Assembly (NCBI GenBank): GCA_021804315.1
Contig: JAJZHX010000010.1
Span: 1-11,692 of the forward strand
DNA from: a bacterium
GTDB lineage: Bacteria; Patescibacteriota; Saccharimonadia; Saccharimonadales; UBA4665
DNA: 11,692 nt
Reading direction: 5' to 3'
Part shown: positions 5,479 through 11,370 of the stretch, in pieces
Numbering within the stretch: position 1 is the first letter of the stretch
How the letters are laid out: the number at the start of each line of letters is the position of its first letter
Notes under the pieces: model-generated
What the model was told of the DNA's origin: nothing
Database searches by the model: none
What the model saw: only the letters and a program-made list of their open reading frames with translations
Made by a program: the position numbers and the translations under genes

Positions 5479-5910
5479 CTAGCTAACAATACTGAAGTCA
5501 AATCTTTCTCGTAACGGCTTAAAATCGGTAATATCAAAGGTAAGTAATTGCTTTATGCCTACATAATTGAGAACTGCCAGAATACTACAATCAACAACAC
5601 TCATGTTTTTTGTTTGTATCTCACTAAAAATCTCCAAGCTACGGTTATTTAGCTCTTCGTTAATGTGAGTTAATTCAATATTTTCACTATTTAGTAACCT
5701 ATCCCTCACTTCAACTGCAATTTCTCTGTTAACTCTTTGGGACAAGACAGTAAGAACTTCAAGGAGTATATAGTTTGATGTGTATAACTTGGTATCTAGC
5801 TCGGACATACTAACAGCTAGCAGTTGAGCTTTTTTATGATTAGAGTCTGAGGTATTAAAAACTGCTATTAGAAAGTTTGAGTCTAGAAAGACGGCATCTT
5901 TATTGGCCAT
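5479..5910 (-). CDS. vapC: PIN-domain toxin (VapC-type), module 8
   Basis: A 143-residue PIN ribonuclease starting MANKDAVFLDSNFLIAVF. Asp10, Glu51 (ILLEVLTVLS), Asp107 (SVVDCSILAVL) and Asp126 (LLTFDITDF) are present. An upstream ATG at 5922 would add MNIY, but the ATG at 5910 gives the same overlap with the antitoxin (ATGGCCAATAA) and the same N-terminus as the module 2 homologue, so I choose it. This is the intact version of the decayed module 2 toxin, with the C-terminus FSIVS shared exactly. Confidence 0.87.
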   Translation of the reverse strand: MANKDAVFLDSNFLIAVFNTSDSNHKKAQLLAVSMSELDTKLYTSNYILLEVLTVLSQRVNREIAVEVRDRLLNSENIELTHINEELNNRSLEIFSEIQTKNMSVVDCSILAVLNYVGIKQLLTFDITDFKPLRERFDFSIVS

Positions 5911-6163
5911 ATAGATATTCATCCATCTTAGAAGATAGGTCGGCTGGTCCTTTAATTTCTTTCTTTTCTGCCCAAGCTACTTGTGATAAAAGCCACTCTC
6001 CTGCATTAAGATTTTGATTAGCTCTCTTGGCGGAAAAGCTTTTGGCTGTTTTCTCGTCAATTGCCTCACGAATTACGCTAGAAATACTAGTTTTTCTCTT
6101 TAATCCTAGAGCCTTAACGCGATTGTGCTGTTGCTGAGTTAAATAAATTTGCGTCCTTATCAT
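5900..6163 (-). CDS. vapB: Ribbon-helix-helix antitoxin (VapB-type), module 8
   Basis: An 87-residue antitoxin. MIRTQIYLTQQQHNRVKALG plus KTSISSVIREAIDEK gives the ribbon-helix-helix fold. The tail (GEWLLSQVAWAEKKEIKGP..DLSSKMDEYLYGQ) is shared with modules 2 and 3. The stop codon lies inside the first codons of the toxin gene, an 11 nt overlap that couples the two. A leaderless promoter sets the start 7 nt downstream of its -10. Confidence 0.88.
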   Translation of the reverse strand: MIRTQIYLTQQQHNRVKALGLKRKTSISSVIREAIDEKTAKSFSAKRANQNLNAGEWLLSQVAWAEKKEIKGPADLSSKMDEYLYGQ

Positions 6164-6168
6164 AAGGA

Positions 6169-6200
6169 TTAATATACATTATGCTGTATATTAATATCAA
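6169..6200 (-). promoter_or_regulatory. Leaderless promoter and operator of module 8
   Basis: TTGATA (6195-6200), an 18 nt spacer and TATATT (6171-6176) end 7 nt before the ATG. A perfect 10 bp inverted repeat, TTAATATACA-TTATGC-TGTATATTAA (6169-6194), spans the whole spacer and -10. Its core resembles the ATACATT half-sites of modules 2 and 3. Confidence 0.75.
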
Positions 6201-6205
6201 GTGTT

Positions 6206-6350
6206 ATCTGTTAAAATGAACCTATGTCTTCATCTATTTCTTGCGGTATAGTTATTTTTCAAACCAACCTTTTGAACTAAGCTTTAAGTTGCCAGAGCTA
6301 TATGATAAAAGAACTCGTGGGTATTCGCCAGAGTTTATAAAGCGACTACG
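6206..6350 (+). repeat. Junction repeat G (ychF promoter + 5' relic + L segment)
   Basis: ATCTGTTAAAAT with its -10 TAAAAT at 6212-6217 matches the ATCTGTTATAAT of ychF, with the same 6 nt gap to the ATG at 6224. Codons to 6253 read MSSSISCGIV. L runs from 6254 to about 6346. The relic frame would end as an 18-residue peptide at 6280. Between 6351 and 6366 only short spacer remains before the module 9 toxin stop. Confidence 0.82.
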
Positions 6351-6366
6351 CCATGAGTCGCTTGGG

Positions 6367-6765
6367 CTATAATTCGGCGACTATCTTTGGGGCAGTTTCA
6401 GCAAGTTTTTTGTCGAAAGTTAATAGTGGTATAGCATCATTTAACTCAGCATAGGCAGTGAGACAAGCATTAACGAACGAAATCTTTTCGTTAGATACGT
6501 AGAGTGGTATAGCTTTCTCTAACATAGCTTTATTACAGATAATTTGAGGTATATTTGTAAGCCCTAATAATAGTTTACCTATAAGTTGTCTATCAAATTT
6601 ATATGCCTTGCCCGACATAATCCAGACACATTCAAATAATACTGCATCTTCTAGTATTAAACTGTTAGACTTAGACGAATCAATTAGAGTAACTACTCTG
6701 TCCAACTGCTCAGGTACATCTCTAAGTAGTAATCTAAGAGTTATATTGGTATCGAGGCTCTTCAT
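6367..6765 (-). CDS. vapC: PIN-domain toxin (VapC-type) with Asn at a conserved Asp, module 9
   Basis: A 132-residue PIN protein with Asp5 (KSLDTNITLRLLL), Glu45 (VLFECVWIM) and Asp118 (LLTFDKKLAE). At the third acidic position the family usually reads F-x-D-A-L; here it is SFVNACLTAYAEL, with AAT (Asn99) in place of GAT/GAC. One base change would explain it. PIN nucleases normally need this Asp for metal binding, so the toxin may be weakened. The frame and length are otherwise normal. It starts 15 nt after the antitoxin stop with no clear Shine-Dalgarno sequence. It is the module nearest ychF and so the most recent addition under the accretion model. Confidence 0.85.
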   Translation of the reverse strand: MKSLDTNITLRLLLRDVPEQLDRVVTLIDSSKSNSLILEDAVLFECVWIMSGKAYKFDRQLIGKLLLGLTNIPQIICNKAMLEKAIPLYVSNEKISFVNACLTAYAELNDAIPLLTFDKKLAETAPKIVAEL

Positions 6766-6780
6766 AAGCTGCCAGGCCAG

Positions 6781-7074
6781 TTATTTGATATTCCTCAGGT
6801 AATGCTCTGTTGCGCCCTCTTCTGCTGCTTCATTAATAGCATTGTCTAGCTCTTCGTCACTTAAGGGCTTAACTTTGTACTTATTCATATGCGCCGCGGT
6901 TTCTTTATGTAATTCTTCAAGCCTACCCTTCCAGTCGTTCTTTTCAATAACTATCTTGTTATCTTTTTCAACCTTGAAATTTATAGATTCCCCAGGCTTA
7001 ATTTGCATACTACGACGTATGCTAGCAGGAATTGTTACTTGTCCTTTTCTAGTCATAGTAGTGCTATATGTCAT
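6781..7074 (-). CDS. AbrB/MazE-type antitoxin, module 9
   Basis: A 97-residue protein starting MTYSTTMTRKGQVTIPASIRRSM, the canonical KGQVTIP..IR swapped-hairpin motif of AbrB/MazE antitoxins. A second hairpin follows (ESINFKVEKDNKIVIEK), then a long helical tail (LEELHKETAAHMNKY...EELDNAINEAAEEGA) that should bind the PIN toxin. The frame is open about 49 codons further upstream, but that part crosses the promoter and overlaps the divergent ychF start. The ATG at 7074 lies 7 nt after a strong -10 and gives the family-typical start. Confidence 0.87.
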   Translation of the reverse strand: MTYSTTMTRKGQVTIPASIRRSMQIKPGESINFKVEKDNKIVIEKNDWKGRLEELHKETAAHMNKYKVKPLSDEELDNAINEAAEEGATEHYLRNIK

Positions 7075-7081
7075 AGTATGG

Positions 7082-7110
7082 ATATTATCAAAAGTAGTAC
7101 CTATTGTCAA
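7082..7110 (-). promoter_or_regulatory. Leaderless promoter of module 9
   Basis: TTGACA (7105-7110), a 17 nt spacer and TAATAT (7082-7087) end 7 nt before the ATG. CATA-G-TATG (7072-7080) spans the start codon and may be an antitoxin site. The promoter diverges from that of ychF, and about 40 bp separate them. Confidence 0.75.
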
Positions 7111-7148
7111 AGTATTACATTTTATAATTCCATACTGCCAGTTTAATC

Positions 7149-7163
7149 TGTTATAATTCAAGC
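7149..7163 (+). promoter_or_regulatory. Extended -10 leaderless promoter of ychF
   Basis: TG-T-TATAAT (7149-7157) is an extended -10, which compensates for the lack of a good -35. Six bases (TCAAGC) follow before the ATG at 7164, so the mRNA is probably leaderless; no Shine-Dalgarno sequence is present. The same ATCTGTTAwAAT block precedes junction relics C and G. Confidence 0.72.
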
Positions 7164-8246
7164 ATGTCTTCATCAGTTTCGTGTGGTATAGTTGGCCTAC
7201 CAAATGTTGGTAAATCAACACTTTTTAATGCCCTAACTGGCGCTAATGTTTTAGCTGCCAATTATCCTTTTGCAACGATCGAGCCGAATAGTGGCGTTGT
7301 GCCGGTTGATGATAATCGACTAAATAAATTAGCTGAACTTTATAAGACTGACAAAATTGTTCCAGCCACCATTAATTTTGTAGATATTGCTGGTCTTATT
7401 AGTGGCGCTAGTCAGGGTGAAGGTCTAGGTAATCAATTTTTAAGTCATATTAGAAGCGTATCAGTTATTGTACAAGTTGTCAGAGCTTTTGAAGATAATA
7501 ACGTTACTAGACCAAGCGAATTTATCAGTATTAAAAATGATATCGATATTATCGCTACAGAGCTAATATTAGCTGATTTAGTAACTGTTCAAAAGCGACT
7601 TACTAAGTTTGAAAAGGAAGTTAAAGCTAACCCTAAACTAAAGCCAATTTTCCAAGTTTATAAAGCTGTTGAAGCAATTTTACAAAACAATGAGCCACTT
7701 TGGGATCATTTAGAAATAGACCGGACATTGATTGAAGATCTCCACTTACTTACTGCTAAAACTGTTATTTACGTATTTAATATTGATGAAAAGGATTTAA
7801 TGAACGAGCCTAAGAAAACTGTCTTAGCTAGTTTGGTTAAACCAAAAAAAGCTTTGTTTATTTGCGCCAAACTGGAAAGCGAACTAAACTCACTCGATCA
7901 AGATGATGCTCTGGAATTACTAGCGAGTTATCAGCAAAACGAATCAGGCTTAAGTCAGCTAACTCGTGTCGCTTATCAAGAGCTAGGCTTACAAAGTTTT
8001 CTAACCGCTGGAGAAAAGGAAGTAAGGGCTTGGACAATCAAAAAAGCTAGTAGCGCTAAACAAGCTGCTGGAGTGATTCATAAAGATTTTGAAAAAGGTT
8101 TTATTGCTGCCGAAATTGTTAAATATTCTGATTTAGTTAATTCAGGCTCGTTGCAACAAGCCAAAGCTAAAGGATTAGTCAAAACAGAAGGCAAAGACTA
8201 TATTATGGAAGAAGACGACGTAGTTTTATTCCGATTTAATGTTTAG
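7164..8246 (+). CDS. ychF: Ribosome-associated GTPase/ATPase YchF (OLA1 family)
   Basis: A 360-residue protein of full family length (about 363). It has the P-loop GLPNVGKS (residues 11-18), switch region ANYPFATIEPN, G3 DIAGL (74-78), NIDE (206-209) in place of NKxD, and a C-terminal TGS domain (about 275-358) ending EEDDVVLFRFNV. The NxxE in place of NKxD is the family feature linked to ATP use. YchF binds ribosomes and affects leaderless mRNA translation in E. coli, which is interesting because most genes here look leaderless. Its first ten codons (MSSSVSCGIV) and promoter are the sequence copied at the junctions between the TA modules upstream. Its 3' end converges on the next gene with a 2 nt gap. 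Confidence 0.96.
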   Translation: MSSSVSCGIVGLPNVGKSTLFNALTGANVLAANYPFATIEPNSGVVPVDDNRLNKLAELYKTDKIVPATINFVDIAGLISGASQGEGLGNQFLSHIRSVSVIVQVVRAFEDNNVTRPSEFISIKNDIDIIATELILADLVTVQKRLTKFEKEVKANPKLKPIFQVYKAVEAILQNNEPLWDHLEIDRTLIEDLHLLTAKTVIYVFNIDEKDLMNEPKKTVLASLVKPKKALFICAKLESELNSLDQDDALELLASYQQNESGLSQLTRVAYQELGLQSFLTAGEKEVRAWTIKKASSAKQAAGVIHKDFEKGFIAAEIVKYSDLVNSGSLQQAKAKGLVKTEGKDYIMEEDDVVLFRFNV

Positions 8247-8248
8247 AC

Positions 8249-9145
8249 CTAGAGCTTGACTACTGTACTAATTGCCCGATTTAAAACAGGCGTTTTGGAA
8301 AAACGTCGCCGTCTAAGAGCTAAGGGTAATTTGGAGTAGGCTATTTGTGTTGGAGTTGGATGTAGTGGGATAGGTTTAGCAAGGTTATTATAAACTTGAG
8401 ACAATTGTGTTTGGCTATTATTAAAGATTTCCTTCACCCCTTCGTTATAAATATCTTGAGAAATTTTTTCTTGTTCAGAAAGATTAACGGCTTTAGCTGT
8501 TTGCATTTCTTCAGACTCAAGATCAATATTATGCCGTTGGTTATAATCCTTAATCAAGCTCTTAGCATATAAATAATCAGCAAGTTCGTGGCTAGGTCTT
8601 GGTGGTTCTGGAATAGATAAATTGTTGTTTTTCGAGTAAATAGCTTTTTGTAGTTCAGCCTGATACTGTTGCTGAGATAAAAGGTAAGCTTGTAATTGAA
8701 AATTTATCTGTTCTAGATGAGATACTTGAGAGTCTTGATGATCAAACTGCTTCCTTTTATTGGCAGCTATTTTATGCTGTACATGGCCAATTAATTTTCT
8801 TAGTCTTGGCTTATTATAACTTCTAAAATGTAGGTTTTTTTCTCCAGAACTAATACTAATTTCCGCACCTATCAGTCGATGACTATAGTCTATTTCACTA
8901 ATCATGTCATAGCGCATATCCTCAACAGTTAAGTAATGAAGAGGCTTTTTATCTATTAAAAGTACTCTGATGTCGGTGGCGACTAGCAAAGCAAAACCGC
9001 CATCATAAATACCGTTAACCGCTTCAAAGATTTCCTCTTCTGGCAAAATAACATCAGGTAGCTCAGATGCTTCACTTCTACCCCACCCCTGATAATTAAA
9101 CTTGATCAACTTAAGTTGCCTAAGTATTTCTTTTTTGTCTACCAT
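8249..9145 (-). CDS. YokE-type PH-domain protein with glutamine-rich helical tail
   Basis: A 298-residue protein. Residues about 35-125 look like a bacterial YokE-like PH domain: EEEIFEAVNGIYDGG, then LLVATDIRVLLIDKK, SEIDYSHRLIGAEISI and HFRSYN, the alternating strands that end in a helix (KLIGHVQHKI). Residues about 130-230 are Gln/Lys/Glu-rich and probably coiled coil. The basic C-terminus reads LALRRRRFSK. No signal peptide or membrane segment is visible, so it is likely cytoplasmic. Function is unknown; such PH domains often bind membranes or proteins. Unlike its neighbours it has a strong Shine-Dalgarno sequence. It converges on ychF with no room for a terminator between them. Confidence 0.8.
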   Translation of the reverse strand: MVDKKEILRQLKLIKFNYQGWGRSEASELPDVILPEEEIFEAVNGIYDGGFALLVATDIRVLLIDKKPLHYLTVEDMRYDMISEIDYSHRLIGAEISISSGEKNLHFRSYNKPRLRKLIGHVQHKIAANKRKQFDHQDSQVSHLEQINFQLQAYLLSQQQYQAELQKAIYSKNNNLSIPEPPRPSHELADYLYAKSLIKDYNQRHNIDLESEEMQTAKAVNLSEQEKISQDIYNEGVKEIFNNSQTQLSQVYNNLAKPIPLHPTPTQIAYSKLPLALRRRRFSKTPVLNRAISTVVKL

Positions 9146-9150
9146 GACAG

Positions 9151-9157
9151 CCTCCTT
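9151..9157 (-). promoter_or_regulatory. Strong Shine-Dalgarno site of the PH-domain gene
   Basis: AAGGAGG on the - strand lies 5 nt before the ATG at 9145 and fixes that start. It is the only textbook ribosome binding site for a real gene in the window. It implies a true 5' leader, with TATTCT near 9209-9214 as a weak -10 candidate. The rest of 9158-9286 shows nothing else I can name. Confidence 0.75.
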
Positions 9158-9286
9158 TTTTCTACCAGCTGCACTGTTAAGGTTAGTTTGTTTTTAAATT
9201 AAATTCCGTTAGAATACTTACTTTAAGCAAGAGACTTTAATCACGTTTAAGAGGGTAATTTTATAAATTGATACAAAACAAAAATT

Positions 9287-9315
9287 TTGACAAATAAATA
9301 ATCTTTTATCATAAT
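9287..9315 (+). promoter_or_regulatory. Leaderless promoter of the Crp/Fnr-family gene
   Basis: A consensus TTGACA (9287-9292), a 17 nt spacer and CATAAT (9310-9315) end 6 nt before the ATG at 9322, the same geometry as the TA modules. This supports the first Met over the one four codons later. Confidence 0.75.
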
Positions 9316-9321
9316 TAAACT

Positions 9322-9981
9322 ATGCTGGCCACGATGAAGCAGACAGCTGAATTGGTGGACTTCTTTTTGACGGTTGGAAGCAAACAAACGTTTAAGAAAA
9401 ATACGGTAATTATTGATAGACATGATATGCCTAACGGTGTCTACTATATATTTGAAGGCATGGTTAAAGCCTACGACGTAACCAAGTATCATGAAGAAAA
9501 TTTACTAGTCATCAGAAAAAATGAGGAAATTTTTCCAATTATCTGGGCTATTACTGGTCAAGAAAGAAATATTGCCTATCGCGCAATTACCGATACTACT
9601 ACCTATAGAGTAAGTCGAAAAAGCTTTTTAAAGTTTATTACTACTAACGAATCAAGCCTGGCTCCCCTACTTGATATGACTATTGAAATGTACCGGCTAC
9701 ATAGTGAGCGTATTTTTAGCTTAGAATATCGAGCTGTCAGGGAAAGAATCATTGCTTTTTTACTGAATATGAGCCAACGATTTGGCAAGCAACAAGATAA
9801 TGGGTATGTTTTCATAGAGGTACCACTAAGACATCAAGATATAGCTAGCTCAGTTAATGCTAGAAGAGAAACAACTAGCAGAGAAATAGCTATTATGGCC
9901 AGAAAAGGCTGGTTGGAGAATAAAAAATCATACTTCTTATTAAAAGATATTAAAGCTTTAAATAAGAACCTTTTTATTTAG
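9322..9981 (+). CDS. Crp/Fnr-family transcriptional regulator
   Basis: A 219-residue regulator. The N-terminal half (about 15-115) is a cyclic-nucleotide-binding-type beta roll: GVYYIFEGMVKAYDV resembles the family G-x-YY-I-x-G-x-V core. A dimer helix follows (about 116-150). A winged helix-turn-helix ends the protein: HQDIASSVNARRETTSREIAIMARKGWLE (split at 171-199) keeps the RExxSR recognition helix. There are no cysteines, so an Fnr-type iron-sulfur cluster is excluded. The cAMP-contacting Arg-Ser/Thr phosphate cassette of Crp is not evident. The effector is unknown. It stands alone and overlaps the next, convergent gene by 4 nt at the stops. Confidence 0.9.
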   Translation: MLATMKQTAELVDFFLTVGSKQTFKKNTVIIDRHDMPNGVYYIFEGMVKAYDVTKYHEENLLVIRKNEEIFPIIWAITGQERNIAYRAITDTTTYRVSRKSFLKFITTNESSLAPLLDMTIEMYRLHSERIFSLEYRAVRERIIAFLLNMSQRFGKQQDNGYVFIEVPLRHQDIASSVNARRETTSREIAIMARKGWLENKKSYFLLKDIKALNKNLFI

Positions 9982-10634
9982 TGCCAGTTAAGTACAACTT
10001 GCTCAATAACATTAACTATCTTACTGTGATCCGGTAAGTCATTATTATCATAATAATGGTTATTGTCTCTATAATCTTCTATGACATCAAGGCAATAAAT
10101 TTCGTCACCTAAGATATGCATTCGATCAACCGCCGGTACGCTAGCTAGTGGCACAGCAAAGATTAATTTAGCTATGCTGACAGGTTTAAGGAACTCATAG
10201 GCTAGCTCCACCTGAAAAGATGTTTTTAAGCCTTCAGACACTAAAATAACGTTTTGGTCTTTTAATAAACTTTTATCTACCGTACCACTTGAACCTTCCA
10301 AACTATTGAGTTCATGGATATAGCGTAGTTTTTCTTGTTCAATAAAACTACGATTCTCACTTAAAAGTTCATCGATCTCCCCGCTTGAATAAAAAGGGTT
10401 GTATGAAACCACCCCTTCACTAGTTATGCCTGCTACTGCTTCTGGCTCTAAGGGTAAATGAATACTCGCACTATTGAGTAAGGTTAATATCGCATGTAGC
10501 TCTGAAGCTATTTGACTACCTACAATAACCCCACCATCATCAATTGCCATAATAGCACAATTCGAGTGTCGATATTTTTTAACTAATTGCCTAGCTAACA
10601 TTCTGCCAGCCTGAGTACGACTTGAAAAATACAT
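9978..10634 (-). CDS. Phosphoribosyltransferase-like protein with degenerate PRPP loop
   Basis: A 218-residue protein resembling the predicted phosphoribosyltransferases of COG1926. Shared features are the start FSSRTQAGRMLARQL, a central AVAGITSEGVVSYN segment, a helical insert (ELLSENRSFIEQEKLRYIHEL), and the late strands KLIFAVPLASVPAV and GDEIYCLDV. Two active-site motifs differ: family ALPRGGVPVG reads AIDDGGVIVG (about 30-39), and the PRPP loop VILVDDGxATG(A/S)T reads VILVSEGLKTSF (129-140), losing the acidic pair. It may therefore bind another ligand or be regulatory, not catalytic. It is third in the efp-tlyA operon, 27 nt after tlyA, with no strong Shine-Dalgarno sequence. Confidence 0.75.
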   Translation of the reverse strand: MYFSSRTQAGRMLARQLVKKYRHSNCAIMAIDDGGVIVGSQIASELHAILTLLNSASIHLPLEPEAVAGITSEGVVSYNPFYSSGEIDELLSENRSFIEQEKLRYIHELNSLEGSSGTVDKSLLKDQNVILVSEGLKTSFQVELAYEFLKPVSIAKLIFAVPLASVPAVDRMHILGDEIYCLDVIEDYRDNNHYYDNNDLPDHSKIVNVIEQVVLNWH

Positions 10635-10661
10635 AATTTACTTATTTTTAAGTTTAACAAA

Positions 10662-11366
10662 TTAAATTTTTTTTAGATAATAAAATCTTTCAATATTACC
10701 TTTAACGCCTGGCACTCTGGAATCCACTTTAGCTAGGATACGAAATTGATGCTTAATCTGTTCTTCGAATTGTTTTAAAATTTGCCGTCTTAAACGATTA
10801 TTTTTAATAACTCCATCGATTTTTAATTTATTATCTTTAGTCTCAAATTGTGGTTTAACCATAGCAATAATTTTACTTTTTTTAGAAACAAGTTTATGAA
10901 TATGCGGTAAAATTTCAACCAAGGAGATGAAAGAAACATCAATTAAAACTACGTCAGGACAAAGATTGGTTTTAAAATCTCTAATATCGGTTTTCTCATA
11001 TAGACTAAGTTGCTTGTTAAGCCTAAGTGAGTGATGCATTTGATGACTGCCTTTATCGACAGCAACGACCTGTTTGGCTCCATGCTTAAGGGCATAATCA
11101 CTAAAGCCACCAGTACTACTACCAACATCTAAAACTATGTTATTTTTAAAGTTAACTTTAAATGTTTGATTGGCAAAATCTAGTTTTAGACCAGCCCGAC
11201 TAACATAAATATCTTTAGCATCTAATTTAATAGGATGTTCTATATATTGAATAGGCCTGGAGTTAAGTTTTAGCTTATTTAAACTATTTATTTTTTTAGC
11301 TTGGCTACTGCTAGATACTAGGCCCTGTTTTACCATTGAACTATCTAGTCGCTTGGACTTTGACAT
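10662..11366 (-). CDS. tlyA: TlyA-family rRNA 2'-O-methyltransferase (S4 + FtsJ-like domains)
   Basis: A 234-residue protein from ATG 11366. The N-terminal S4-like RNA-binding part (KRLDSSMVKQGLVSSSSQAKK) is recognisable but looks shortened and degenerate after residue 25. SRAGLKLDF (56-64) is the TlyA linker motif (usually SRGGLKLE). The methyltransferase SAM motif is DVGSSTGGFSDYAL (80-93), followed by VAVDKG, LIDVSFISL and MVKPQFE. TlyA enzymes methylate ribose in 16S and 23S rRNA and were once called haemolysins. An upstream in-frame ATG at 11417 would add 17 residues inside efp. The ATG at 11366 lies 4 nt after the efp stop and gives the normal start MSKSKRLD. Confidence 0.9.
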   Translation of the reverse strand: MSKSKRLDSSMVKQGLVSSSSQAKKINSLNKLKLNSRPIQYIEHPIKLDAKDIYVSRAGLKLDFANQTFKVNFKNNIVLDVGSSTGGFSDYALKHGAKQVVAVDKGSHQMHHSLRLNKQLSLYEKTDIRDFKTNLCPDVVLIDVSFISLVEILPHIHKLVSKKSKIIAMVKPQFETKDNKLKIDGVIKNNRLRRQILKQFEEQIKHQFRILAKVDSRVPGVKGNIERFYYLKKI

Positions 11367-11370
11367 ATGA

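Larger units (their letters stand above)
1..7163. other. Array of nine toxin-antitoxin modules stacked upstream of ychF
   Basis: Nine TA modules lie head to tail in about 7.1 kb with no other genes. They are separated by seven copies (A-G) of one composite junction whose first half copies the ychF promoter and 5' codons and whose second half is a conserved ~90 bp segment (L). All junctions point toward ychF whatever the strand of the TA module. Toxin 3' ends of the - strand modules lie only about 4-17 nt beyond the L segment, so the units are as compact as gene cassettes. I infer a mobile or accreting cassette array targeted to the ychF start. No integrase or transposase is visible, and the array probably continues left of the window because module 1 is cut by the edge. 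Confidence 0.75.

Noticed and set aside
419..6350. CRISPR array from regularly repeated junctions
   Set aside because: The repeats are about 120 bp, diverged, and spaced by whole TA operons of 0.6-1.5 kb. No short direct repeats with uniform spacers exist.
6842..7156. 104-codon + strand open frame opposite the module 9 antitoxin
   Set aside because: It is the antisense shadow of an AbrB-type gene. Its hydrophobic, serine-rich composition is what an antisense strand of a charged helical protein gives.
1..7163. Classical integron cassette array
   Set aside because: The array is cassette-like with one recombination-like repeat per unit, but the repeat contains ychF coding sequence and promoter and lacks recognisable attC R and L boxes, and no integrase is in the window. 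I keep only the analogy.
8289..8310. Hairpin GGCGTTTT / AAAACGtCGCC as a terminator between ychF and the PH-domain gene
   Set aside because: It has a bulge, no T run in either direction and lies inside the PH-domain coding region, so it is not supported as an intrinsic terminator.
9247..9815. Two - strand open frames opposite the Crp/Fnr-family gene
   Set aside because: They are in antisense to a well-supported regulator and have no recognisable domains or start signals.
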